NCBI GenBank assembly: GCA_002205965.3 | Contig: NADL03000591.1 | Span: 248,001 to 312,000 of the forward strand | Length of the DNA stretch: 64,000 nucleotides | Source: Kappaphycus alvarezii | Lineage: Eukaryota; Rhodophyta; Florideophyceae; Gigartinales; Solieriaceae | Reading direction: 5' to 3' | Part shown: positions 43,261 through 53,604 of the stretch, in pieces | Position numbering within the stretch: the stretch's first letter is position 1 | How the letters are laid out: each line of letters starts with the position of its first letter | The notes under the pieces: generated by a model | Database searches by the model: none | The model's input: only the letters and a program-made list of their open reading frames with translations | What the model was told of the DNA's origin: nothing | Translations under genes and position numbers: made by a program

Positions 43261-45270
43261 TTCTAGCATCCTTAAGATAGCAAACTATCATCATTATCTC
43301 AGGCTCTATCTGTCTGATCTGTCACAGATCAGCAACTAGTAGACAACGAGTGGAGATCATTAACAGCATCCAAGAGTGCATGCCTACGGCTGGATTGATG
43401 AGCTTTCTTCCAGCTAAAATTGATTACAGCTGCAACAGCAGAGTTATTACAACCGGATGTAATCATGGTTCAAGCAAAAAAGCATGCTGCAAGTTTTACA
43501 CAATCTCAGATGCGAGTAGTAAATCACTTCACCTCATTGCCATTTTTACGGTTGGCTTTGATTATGGGCCACATTTACGTCCCTTCTAGGAACAAATGCC
43601 TTCTTAAAGCACCAAAAGCTACAATTCATCGTGCCTTGAAGATTCTTCGTTAGTAAATAGTACATTATGTGCTCTTGTAAAACACTGTATCGAAGAAAAA
43701 ACTTCAGGAAGGATAACAACGACATAAAATCCTCACCAACTCTCTGATTAGCCTTGGCAGTGCTGCTAGCGGCTCATTCAACACAACAGCAACCATGTAC
43801 CTCCATATAAACTCGGTGAAAAAGCGCTTTAGATTAGATTTCGTCGCCTTCGAAACATTGGCAGCCCTCTTGATTCTTGTAATCTCGGTTATGTATGGGC
43901 ATTTCAAGAATTGTGCCATCCAGTGACCAGGACAAATCAATTAATTGCAGAGCGCCATGCCAACATCCTGAGGTAGCCTCAAATTGACAGCCTAAATATC
44001 CTCGTTCTCTGCTAGGAAAGCACACCGTCATACAGACAGGGTCGAAATTTGTAAATTTATTTCAATTTATAAGTTAATGGAAAGTTACGAGAGTGTTTCC
44101 AACCGCTCTGATGCGATGAATCTCGATTACATCCAGTGGCACCCGTTTTTCTCAGCCCGTCAGAGGTCTCCATTTTCTGCGTAGTGGTTGAGTTTTACCT
44201 GATCACTGAATTTGGTGGTTCTCGTAGCCAAAGTCACGAAGCATACAAATTTTTTTCTGTCCCCGAAAAGCGGGTTGCCCTCCTAGCATAATGGAAAGTG
44301 ATGTATGTTACTACCTTCACACCACCACAAATTGTTGACAAGACGCCCATCAATGACATATAGTATCCGTGTTTACTAACTATGGCAGTTCTTTCCTGGG
44401 GGAGCTGGTCGATTTTCCATACACAATCTATCCGTGAATATGGATAGAGAATTGATCTGGTTCTTTAATTTTTGAAAAGCGCGGTTCGGCTATCCCTGTG
44501 TATGCCAGACATGTTCAGGATAATGGGTAATGCATAATGTCTCATCAGATTTTAGTATGTATAAATGATCTTTCCGTGACATTAAAACCTATTTCGAAGA
44601 AAAATAAGAGAATAAGGCGCTTATGTCGGAGATGCAACGAATACCAACGATCTTTTAGAGCTCCCAGAACTACCTGCGGGAGTATTTGGCCTTTTTTTCA
44701 AAAATTATCAAAGCGCAAAACAAATAAACCAGAAAAAATACATAGAATCACGTTTGCAAACAAGAGGTTCAGTGTATTAAAACTTGTTCCAACAGAAATA
44801 ATTCTTGCAGTAAGATCCCCTCATTACGTAACTTTTATCGAGTTATATATCTTTCACACATCCAACCGAATACTACAACCGTAGACATCCGTTCTCAAGT
44901 TACCACTTCTGTAAATCTCTGTATTGTACGTATCACTACTTGCGTCACTACTCGATGCCTTCCTACTGTACATGTAATTGTTACAAGCACCATTAATGTA
45001 AGCATCACTGCAATAAGTAGTGAGGTTTTCTTTTTGCTGAAAGTGTCTTATACTTAAACGTTTACGAATGAAATATGAGGGTCGGAAACACCCGTACTTG
45101 AAGACTCACTACACAACAGTTACTAAAACTTTCAATAGAATATAATACACTACTGTATTTTCTGCATCTCGAGTTTTCACAATAATTTGTTTCTCCTTTT
45201 GGGTAGTAAACTATGCTGTAGTCAATTTGTTCAATACATTAGCCCCTTTCAAAATCCTACAGAATTCATT
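43260..45270. other. no supported gene
   Basis: Unassigned open frames at 43350-43653, 43704-44031 (- strand) and 44537-44884 (115 codons, Arg/Lys-rich start). No catalytic or repeat signature was recognised in any of them. Confidence 0.45.
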
Positions 45271-45961
45271 TTGTCAGGAGCAAGCATTTTCAACTATACC
45301 AAGAGGTAAACAACTGACGGGCCGACAGAAGGTTGAAAATGATGTCTCTTCAGCGAAAAATGACAAGAAAAGTTATCTCAAAGCATTTTAAATGCTCCCA
45401 AATTGCCATTAATAGGTATTTGAGGAATTATGAAAAGTAAGAGATATATAAAACAAAGGCAGAAACACGTGATTATTATTGGCGTCAGCGACTGGTAATG
45501 GGACCAACACACTTCAGGAGGACCTGGGACTGGAAATTTGAGTTGAAGTTACGGGATGACTCTGGCTTTTCGCTTCGAGTTGAGTCTCCTCATAGCAGCC
45601 AGTACTTTAATATGCATTTCAAAGTTCTAAAGAGTTGCTGTTGACCGCAGCTGATATCAGAAAAATTCCTGTCCTCTAAAGCTATCTTATATGGCATCAC
45701 AGAATAATAAAGTAATGCATGCACGGAAGGGTAAAATCTAATACGTGCATCTGCAAATCATCATGATCACCGTACACCATGTTCTTAGCGAATAAGTACA
45801 CAGGAGATAGTCTTCAAGGTAATTCTTTCTGACTCCACTGAAGTGCGGGCTAGTACATACTGTCAAACAGTATGAAAGCCATAACCGATCCCATGCATCT
45901 TGACTCAGCATCTCAGGAAGGACCATCACACAGCAGACTCCTGATTGAAAAATGATTAACA

Positions 45962-46068
45962 ACCAGCAGAACGCACTACTTCCAACTTGTAGAAAACGTT
46001 AACCACTGAGCCACATGCGCTGGCTCTCTTGTGCCACTGAGCGGACCACAACATATATATATCAATAC
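45962..46068 (-). mobile_element. truncated second SINE unit
   Basis: Repeats the start of the first unit: GATATATATATGTTGTGGTCC, GCTCAGTGGCACAAGAGAGC, then box A as TGGCTCAGTGGTTAACG (about 45998-46014), after which similarity ends. Box B is missing. The two units are head to tail with no spacer. Confidence 0.75.
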
Positions 46069-46303
46069 CCCCCTCGCTCAGAGGCACTACCAAAAGGTGC
46101 TTGTCGAGGGTTTCAGACCTTACATAGAGCATTACTGTAACGCTCATAACAAATATCCAACTCAATGCACCCAGCAGGGTTCGAACCCGCGACCACAGTG
46201 GCAACTTCACCTGGGCCCATAACCTGTAGAAAAACGTTAACCTCTGAGCTACATGCGCTGGCTCTCTTGTGCCACTGAGCGGACCACAAAATATATATAT
46301 CAA
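46069..46303 (-). mobile_element. tRNA-derived SINE
   Basis: On the - strand a tRNA-like head has box A (TAGCTCAGAGGTTAACG, 46236-46252) and box B (GGGTTCGAACCC, 46177-46188), separated by about 50 bases, which together form an internal RNA polymerase III promoter. The whole tRNA-like part is about 46164-46258. The unit begins GTTGATATATATAT and ends where a second, head-to-tail copy begins. Translation gives VAGSNPA, the usual mark of tRNA SINEs read as protein. It interrupts the Tc1 transposase. Confidence 0.8.
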
Positions 46304-46528
46304 CAATTTGGAGGGGTACTGTGGTCCGGATACTGCAGAACGATTTGAAGATGGATTCCCGTAAGGTGAAAGAGATATTTTCGCAGCTGACGCACATAAG
46401 AAAAATAGGGTCGAATGGGCTACGATAGCGGAACGAAGGCTTTCAGAATGGAAAACTGTCGTCTTTTCAGGCATATATAACTCAACTGAGATAGATCGGA
46501 TAGTATATTGTACTATTGACACGATATT

Positions 46529-46578
46529 AATAAGGAAAAGAGAGTTTTTTTCTAAGAAAAAACTCTCTTTTCCTTATT
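46529..46578. repeat. perfect 22-bp inverted repeat (hairpin)
   Basis: AATAAGGAAAAGAGAGTTTTTT at 46529-46550 and its exact reverse complement at 46557-46578, with loop TCTAAG. It sits inside the Tc1 catalytic domain, between the VVFS and GSVMLW blocks, replacing the expected protein sequence. Confidence 0.95.
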
Positions 46579-46904
46579 GACAAAGATGGGGTAGTGTGAT
46601 GCTTTGGGTGTGTTTTTGTTATATAGTTCTTTTAATCTAGTGATTGTTAATGTACGTCAGCACTCTGAGAATAACCAGAAGAAATTAGAAGAAATTCCCC
46701 TATCCTGGACTACTTCTATAAGCCAAGGGGGAAATGGATTTATTAGCAAAAAGACGTTCCCATTCACGTCCCGAGATCCATTATGAAGTGTTTTAAGGAC
46801 AAAATGTAGATAATAAGACTTGTCATCCCGCGCATATTATCTCAACCTCATTTAGAACCTTTGAGTTATCGTTTCGAAAGATTTTTACAAAGATTAGAGG
46901 CAGT

Positions 46905-47330
46905 TCAGTTCATTTCATCGATTCAAGGAGTCCATCGTTAAGAGTTGGTCTAGAATTCCAGAGAAGAAGCTCTTAAACTCATTCAACTGCTGATGCGACG
47001 CTGCATTGCTGGTCTGAAGTCCAATGGGGGAGAGAAGTTTTACAAAGAAGAATAAATCTGATTTGGATCATCTTAATTGTTTCGCGTTTATGTTCTAAGG
47101 CTTGGGAAACCTGTCTTTCATACATAAAGTTTGACTTTCTATTGAAATTAAACTCAATCAGCATCGTTTTACTTAGTATTACAATGCCTCTCAGGTGAAA
47201 GGTGGTTCATTTTCCAGTTTTAATTGCTTCAGGAATGAAGTGCGAGCTAGTAAATTGATTAAGACGCACACTGTAAGAACGTATAGTGATGTGCTGTATC
47301 CGCTACGTGCAGAGTCACTAGTGAAGATCT
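46905..47330. other. no supported gene
   Basis: AT-rich sequence between the Tc1 pseudogene and the repeat array; nothing recognised. Confidence 0.45.
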
Positions 47331-48296
47331 CAATCGTTTTCGTACCTCCCCGCACTCATCCGTTGGTCCTCAACGACCGATAATTTTACTGACTCTCTGC
47401 GGTTCCACATCTACCGGGCCGGTTTGCTTCCAGTAAACAGGCGACGGTTACCCTCAAGGATATTCTGTCCCACATCCCGCAGATACTAGGGTAACTACTT
47501 CCGTACCCGTTTACAGTAGTTCCTCTAATTAGTGGTCCCTTTAGCCAGACCCGGCTTGCCCCTGGACGGGCAACATCACTACAAATTCTAGCTCCGCACA
47601 CAAAAGATCTCAACAATTAGGGCATCTTTTGGTGGCCACTGTAAAACGGATCGGTGTCGTGCCTCCTTGCACTCCTCCGTCGGCTCTCAGCGGCCTGATA
47701 TTTATTGACCCTCAGCGGTCACACTCCGTCCGGCCAGTGTACTGTACAGTACCAACGCGGCGGCAAACATCATGAACAGCTGTCCAATATCCCGCGGATA
47801 CTAGGGTTATCAAGAATTTCAGTAGCCCACAGTATAGCCTACACTACACACAGGAGCCACACCATTTTATGGTCCCTTCTGCCAGACCCGGTTTGCACCT
47901 ACTGGGCCATCACCGTACATTGCTAGCGCCGTACACAAGTGGTCTCCAACACATTGGGAGTTAAATGTGAGAATTGATCGCAATCATTCCTCTCTGCAGG
48001 ATTCCGTCGGCCCTCAACGGCCCGGTATTTATTGAACCTCTGCAGTCACACTCCGTCCGACCAGTTTACTGTACAGCACACGCCGGCGGTAACCCTCAAG
48101 TACAGCTGTCCTATATCCCGCTGATACGACGGCTACAATAATTACAATGGCCTACATTACGGACCAGTTTACGGTACACTACATTACACAGTAGCCACAC
48201 CATTTGGTAGTCCCTTCAGCCGGACACGGCTTGCCCCTCCTGGTCCATTACTGTATAGTGCTAGTGCCGCACACAAAAGGTCTCTAATAACCCCAA
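47331..48296 (+). repeat. three tandem units of a repeat of about 320 bp
   Basis: Units start near 47331, 47650 and 47972; the shared block CCGTCGG-CTCA(A/G)CGGCC occurs at 47360, 47676 and 48004. Each unit goes on with (A)TTTATTGA(C)CCTC, CAC(A)CTCCGTCCGRCCAGT, ATCCCGCNGATAC, AGCCACACCATTT, GGTCCCTTC, CCAGACCCGGCTTGC and CCGCACACAAA(A)GGTCTC. The spacings are about 316 and 328 bp. A fourth unit lies at 53050-53335, past the copia element. It is noncoding, either a short satellite or tandem solo LTRs. Confidence 0.8.
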
Positions 48297-48604
48297 CTGT
48301 TGTTTGCACAGTACTACACTCCCAGAAACACAGAAAATTACAGGCCAACGCGCGAAATTCTGTCTAACAGCCTGTGAGAGGTTTCAAAAAATTCTAAATA
48401 AGAATTTGTGCCGGCCCATTTCTGGGTGCAACCCCCATCTCACTCGACCAACACAGGATCCAAACCCTTCATCATTCACAAATCCCTTTAAAAGGCTTGT
48501 GTTACCTTCTGAGGGATTCCCAACCACCTGCGCCCAACCAATCCACACTAATCTTTCACTCAAACAGACGATCTTCACAACAAGAAACATTCTGCAGTAA
48601 TGTG

Positions 48605-48898
48605 CTAGCACAAATGGTGCGAATGGTGCTTTTCTAGAGTTGATCGGTTGGCAGCCTTGGTCAAAATGTCAGCCACTTGATTTTTCAGTCCCATCGTGAA
48701 TTTACTGCAATGATTCCTACTATTGTGGTGGTGCGCATGATGGTGTTTGACTTTGATTTGCTTGCTCTTTGTAGATACTTGATCCCGTTCCGCGATATAA
48801 ATTCTTGCAGTATTGTCTGTGAAAACAAGATTCGTGCTTTTTTTCATCTCTGCTCTGTACAGGACAATAAAAATCATTTCAAAGAAGAGCATTCGCAT
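48605..48898 (-). pseudogene. RNase H end of the second copia element
   Basis: VFTDNTARIYIAERDQVSTK then SKQIKVKHHHAHHHN and KNQVADILTKAANRSTLEKH form the last block of copia RNase H (DNxxAxxLA, SKHIDVRYHxxRE, xADxLTKxL). The terminal His-rich stretch is usual for the strand. The frame ends at 48605. Confidence 0.8.
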
Positions 48899-49360
48899 CC
48901 ACAGTGACTCCTTGACGCAGGAAGAAAAAGCTACATACTCAGCTTCCGCTCAGGAAAGGGCGATGATTGTCTGGCGTTGGCCTTTCCACGCAACGGGTGC
49001 ATCGTTGACCAAAACAATAAAGCCGTTTATTGATTTTCTAGAATTCTTATCAACAGCCTAATCTGAATCTATAAATGATTTGATGTTCTGGTAAGCGGCA
49101 GATTACCCAAGGTTCCCGTCATTCGTCGATAATTTTATAATAGAGCGCAGACTACCAGAGACATAACAAAGTAAGCCCTTTAACAGGAAGGAGTGGCGAG
49201 ATGCCGGCATGTGCACTTGAAGTGCTAACGCGTTCACTACAAATGCAATTGCAGGTCGTGTGCAAATTAAAAGGTGTAGTAGCTTATCTATGGTTGCACG
49301 GTAGCTAAAATTTTGTTTCTTAGTAAGCTCTTTGTTGTCCTCTGTGGCTGCGGCTGCATA

Positions 49361-50262
49361 TTAATACTCGGGAATTGAAGCCAAGGACCCAATTGCCTCA
49401 TGCAACCCTTGTTTTCTAAAAATCTGTTCAAAATAACGCTGTTGACTAAGCTTGAATCCGTCTTGATTATGATAGAATTTCCATCCAAGAAAAGACTTGA
49501 GTTGTCCAAAGAGTTTGACATCAACCTCCTTGCTGGGCCTTTTCTTGAAGTGCTCCAGCAGTGCTTTGGAGTTTCTTGCAAGGGACACATCATCTACGTT
49601 GATGACAAGGATGATAAACTCCTGAACAACTTGTAGAATACTCTTGCGTCAACGCGAGACTGCTTGAAATCCCAGCTCAATATTGCACAACGAACAGGGA
49701 GCCCAAAAGATGTGCCTGCCTGATGAACTCCGTAAATTAACTTTATCCAATTGTATACGAACCGTGGGCGCTCTTGCTTTCCAGTTGAGCTGGTGGGTTT
49801 TTCCATGTAGACAGTTGGGTCTATCTCACCATAGAGGTATGCACTACTTACATCCTCTTCTTCATCGGTGAAGTCTTTTGCTGCAGATATAGCGAGAAGC
49901 ATTCTGATAGCTTCACAGGATGCTACGGGAACGTACTATGAATCAGGATCAAAGTCGACGCCGGGAAGCTGCAAGTCACCTCAGATGACACAGAGGGCCC
50001 TGTAAAGGAAGTTGAGTACATTTTTGTACAGCCATTTGATGTGATACAACCACGTCAATGGCATCAAATTCGTTGATGAATTGCGCGGAACGTATTCCCA
50101 TTTTTCTCGATTTCGGATCACAAGACACTCCCTATCCATAGCCTGAGACAATGGCGGGTCTTTGATTTCTTCTTGAAAAGAGCGTTGCAACCGAGAGTCT
50201 GGGTGGCCTCTGCGAGAAGTGTAATTGTGAGGAAGACTGCGGGATAACGGAATACGATACAC
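49361..50262 (-). pseudogene. reverse transcriptase of the second copia element
   Basis: IKDPPLSQAMDRE (family PxxxxxAMxxPxW), TDEEEDVSSAYLYGEIDPTV then YMEKPTSS, IKLIYGVHQAGTSFG, the catalytic box as INVDDVSLARN (usually YVDD; Tyr is Asn) and FGQLKSFLGWKFYHNQDGFK then LSQQRYFEQIF. These blocks are in canonical order, broken by frame changes near 49595 and 49910. Confidence 0.85.
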
Positions 50263-50539
50263 GGAGAATTTCTGCGTCAGAACATCATCCAGGTGGGAGT
50301 CATTGAGATTTTTTTAGCTATTAAGTGCACTTTGTCTTGACATAACATCAATCAACGAGGTCAGCCCAGGGAGTGGATCTGTAGAGCAGAGGCGGTTGTC
50401 CTGTGCACGAGTGACTATCATGCTTTTTTTCTAGTATGCAGATCCGATACAGTGTTCGGTCGCTCTAGAGCCCAACGAAGTGTCTATGAGCAGTTATTGT
50501 GGAGAGATTTTTACCTTGCCTTGTTTCGGAATGATACAT

Positions 50540-51120
50540 AAAAGCAAATTCGGGTTGCCCGAAGATGGGTGCGAGTCCGGGCATCCCACAAGAGGATTGG
50601 TATGCGTCCGTTCACTCTACCTGATGAAAGAAGGTTGCGAAACTAGTTTCTGTGGCTAATTGCTTCAGACCAAAAGTTTTTTCCAAGCTTTTTCTTGAAT
50701 AGAGGAAAACAAGTACGAGAGCCCAATTATTTTATGAAACTTTCGGCAACGCCGTTGATTTGCGCAGCATACGGCGGGGTCGTATCCAAACGGATTGCAT
50801 TCGATAGCGCGAAATTATTGACCATACTGGACATTTTTTTGCCAGCTCCGTCGAGATGTCGTTTTATAACCATGCATCTGATGGTATTCTCCGATCATTC
50901 CTTATAAGAAGTCAGTACTGGAAAAAAATCGTACTTCTTCTTGATAAAGTAAACATTGCTTTTGCTTTGCGATTATCGACGAATCAAACGGAGTAGTTTC
51001 TGTTTCCGAGGGAAGGCTGAACCAATTTTCCACTAATTTTGACATGCACAATCTCAAGTGGGTAGGAAGTGATGCACTGGCTAGGTTGTATGGGTCTTCG
51101 TTGAGCTTTGGCAATTGCAC
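50540..51120 (-). pseudogene. integrase core of the second copia element
   Basis: LSNAIRLDTTPPYAAQINGV then AESFIK (family TxPYxPQQNGVAExxN, with the catalytic Glu), CFPLFKKKLGKNFWSEAISH and LWDARTRTHLRATRICFYVS (family LRxFGCxxYV) appear in order between about 50880 and 50500. The upstream Asp residues are not clear. It would join cDNA to the chromosome if intact. Confidence 0.75.
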
Positions 51121-51389
51121 AAATAATGCAGAGCATTTACTCTAACATCTTTCTCGGGAAGTAATTAACATCTAGAAAAGTGTTTGACAACTTCATTTAT
51201 CTTCCGAAATGATGGTGTCCTGTTCGACTATGCCATTACAATGCAAAATCTCTCTCCGTCTTCTTACCAATTGATGCAGAGCAAAGATTACAACCAAGTT
51301 CATTAGGGGTTACCTTGTGGATTTCCAAAGGCGCCTGAGATTTTCGAAGAGCTCTTTAATATTAACTGCGACCTTTAGATGTCAGTTTA

Positions 51390-51760
51390 AGTCAATAGAG
51401 GCTATCCTTGTCAATCTTGATCGCCTCAACAACAAATCCAGAGCCACAAATTGATTCAACACAAGTGCTTACGCATTCCATTCCAGAAGGTAACATTATG
51501 GACAAGATGTTAAAGCGCCTGGTTAACAAACCAATAGGAATTATGTTTGCCTGAAAATGAGGAGCGCGGTTAGCCTCTACGAAGAGTCTCCCTGCCAAAT
51601 GAATGTAAACTTGTCCCTTTCCTACCAAAACAGAGAGTTCGGAAGCCGCTTGAACATCTTCAGTTTGAATCCTTTCCTAGCTAACTAGTAAGCTTTTAGA
51701 GTGTAAGAAATGGTGCGAACCACCTGAATCAATCAGAGCATGACAAGACTTGGCAATCAC
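51390..51760 (-). pseudogene. protease and pre-integrase of the second copia element
   Basis: HALIDSGGSHHFLHSKSL (about 51690-51740) carries the retropepsin DSG motif. After a stop it continues VLVGKGQVYIHLAGRLFVEA and LLTRRFNILSIMLPSGMECV, similar in place to the end of protease. The stop at about 51392 separates it from integrase. Confidence 0.65.
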
Positions 51761-51906
51761 ACATTTTCCGATTGCCGACTTGAAATCGATCTCGGCCATG
51801 AAGCCATAGGTTTAGTCAGTGTCCGTTCCTCTGTTTACTTGAGAAAATTCTTTACCTTTACAAGGAACTTGATAATTTTGCGCCGGTTGATTTTGTATGC
51901 GTACCG

Positions 51907-52913
51907 TCAACGCCTATTGGCAAGGATCAGGTGGGCTTCCGTGACCAAGGTTTCCTTGGGTTTGATGGTTGTCACTCCAAAAGATGCTGTTGTCATGCCT
52001 ATTTCTGTGCGGGTAAGGAATTCCACCACGGCCCTGACCACCGGGATATTGACCTCTTCCGAATCCTCGGCTTCGCCCATGAAAAATGCCACGACCTCTG
52101 TCGTTTGACTTGTCAGCGCGAAAGTAGCAATCACTCAAGCGATGTCCAGATCGCCTGTAAACCCAACATAGATCAGAATCACTTCATCCATTGTTCTTGC
52201 TCACTCGTCCATCTTGAACTCCGTTGCTTCGGTCACTGTTAGTTGCTCCTGTAGTGGATGCCTTTGGAGCGTTGAGACAACTATTAAATACTTTGTCATT
52301 TTGCCGTGAGATTTCATTGTTGATTGCGTTGACACGCTCCTCTTACGATAGCTTGTTCCAAATCATTTCGACTGGTACAAAGTGCTCCAGCAATGTACGA
52401 ATCAGTTTGGACACATTCTCTTCTTTCGAAATAGCCTTGGAAAGCGACTCCAGCTTCCTCAAAAATTCATGAAACTTGTTCAAATAATCTTCCCAGCTCG
52501 ATACTTCCTTCTACTGTAGACATTCCAGCTCTTGAAGAAGGTTGATTACAGTATGTTCGTTCGACGCAGTATAAAGTCGAGCAAATGCATCCCAAAGATC
52601 CCTAGCTCCTTGTTCATACCCATCGATGATGGAAATTTTTGGGCCATCGGACCGTTTGCCAGTGTCAGGATGATGACCGATTTGGACGAATGTTAGCCTT
52701 GTTCTAACGAGCGAGCTGAGGTTGCGATGCATTCTCAGATCGTGACCAGAGTCCAAGTAGATCTAAATCTTCTCTCTTAATGCATGGTTTGAGTCGTCGA
52801 CGCCACGAGATGAAGTCCCCGGCCGCGGTATTCCATGGAAGTTTTCCAAGGGAATGGTCTTCGCAGCGGAACACAGCAACGCTTGCTGTGTTCCGCTGCG
52901 ATGTATGCAGCAA
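51907..52913 (-). pseudogene. gag of the second copia element
   Basis: Starts near 52900 (GKLPWNTAAGDFISWRRRL in a shifted frame), then YEQGARDLWDAFARLYTAS and HTVINLLQELECLQ, the standard ARDLWDxLxxxY...LLxELxxL pattern of copia gag. A Gly/Arg-rich tail (RGRGIFHGRSRGFGRGQY) lies at about 51985-52120 next to a lost zinc knuckle. Several frames are used. Confidence 0.75.
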
Positions 52914-53049
52914 ATATCAGAAGTGCAGTTGTGATGAAACGTAAAAGCAAATAGAGATCCCTTGGAACAGTGGTTGGAGATGGACAGTGAACGCGTTGAA
53001 TTTTTGAAAGGTTGGAGAGTAGTTTTTTAGAGAACTCGTCGCAATGATA

Positions 53050-53335
53050 CAATTTGAAAATTAATCGCAATGATGCCTCTGTGCAGGCTTCCGTCGGCCC
53101 TAAACGGCCTGTTCTTTACTGACTCCCATCGGTCACACTCCATCCGACCAGTGTACTGTACAGCTGTCCCATATCCCGCATACAGCAGCCTACGTTACCG
53201 CCTATTCTACAGTACACAGTACCCACACCATTTGATAGTCCCTTCATCCAGATCCTGCTTTCACCTCTTGGGCCATTACTGTACAGTGCTAGCGCCGCAC
53301 GCAAACGGTCTCCAACAGTAAGCCCCTGCGTATTG
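53050..53335 (+). repeat. fourth unit of the 320-bp repeat
   Basis: From AATTAATCGCAATGATGCC to GCAAACGGTCTCCAACAG, matching units 2 and 3 (AGAATTGATCGCAATCATTC is the start of unit 3). It is somewhat shorter than the others. The copia element at 48300-52960 lies between it and unit 3. Confidence 0.75.
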
Positions 53336-53604
53336 CGGGGCCCAGCAAAAAGTCGATGCGGATAGGGTGAAGTCATATATTTTATGTTTATAAATCTGAT
53401 AAATATGACGTTATTAAACGTCCCTGAAAAAATTCGGTATTTGTACCCGTCTTTTAATCTTGCCGGGATTTTCTAGCACTGGAATGACAAGGATGGCGCC
53501 AGCAGCAAAAGGGCTCGAATCTGTGGTGACACAAAGCCCACACGACACACAAAAAATGCAATATGTACTCAGGATATTTGTGCTTCAATTCAGATAACGG
53601 GGTC

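Larger units (their letters stand above)
45275..46905 (+). pseudogene. Tc1-like transposase, interrupted by SINE and hairpin
   Basis: The N-terminal DNA-binding part is RGKQLTGRQKVEND then MTRKVISKHFKCSQIAINRY (45300-45430), like the helix-turn-helix of Tc1/Tc3 transposases. The catalytic part resumes after the SINE: DAHKKNRVEWATIAERRLSE, KTVVFSGIYNS (the first Asp is Gly, codon 46470-46472), then after a 50-bp hairpin GSVMLWVCF (family GGSVMVWGCF) and QKDVPIHVPRSIMKCFKDKM, keeping the second Asp (QQDNAPIH). The third motif (SPDLNPIE) is not recognisable. TA-flanked terminal repeats were not found. Confidence 0.85.
48300..52960 (-). mobile_element. second copia element, heavily decayed
   Basis: From high to low coordinates on the - strand: gag, zinc region, protease, integrase, RT, RNase H in the copia order. 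It separates unit 3 and unit 4 of the 320-bp repeat. LTRs and target duplication could not be placed with confidence; 48300-48600 is the likely site of its 3' LTR. Confidence 0.75.

Noticed and set aside
43704-44031. Tc1-like C-terminal motif on the - strand
   Set aside because: A loose resemblance of LSWSLDGTI to the SPDLNPI block, without any other transposase block in the neighbourhood.
46164-46258. possible functional tRNA gene
   Set aside because: Box A and box B are present, but the acceptor ends do not pair and the sequence continues as a repeated unit, so it is a SINE head.
45956-46522. 188-codon open frame on the - strand
   Set aside because: It runs through both SINE units and the back of the Tc1 gene; repeated peptides such as LWSAQWHKRASAC and VAGSNPA come from the SINE, so it is not a gene.
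47331-48296. CRISPR-like array
   Set aside because: Units are about 320 bp, diverged along their whole length and lack short identical repeats with unique spacers; the genome is eukaryotic.
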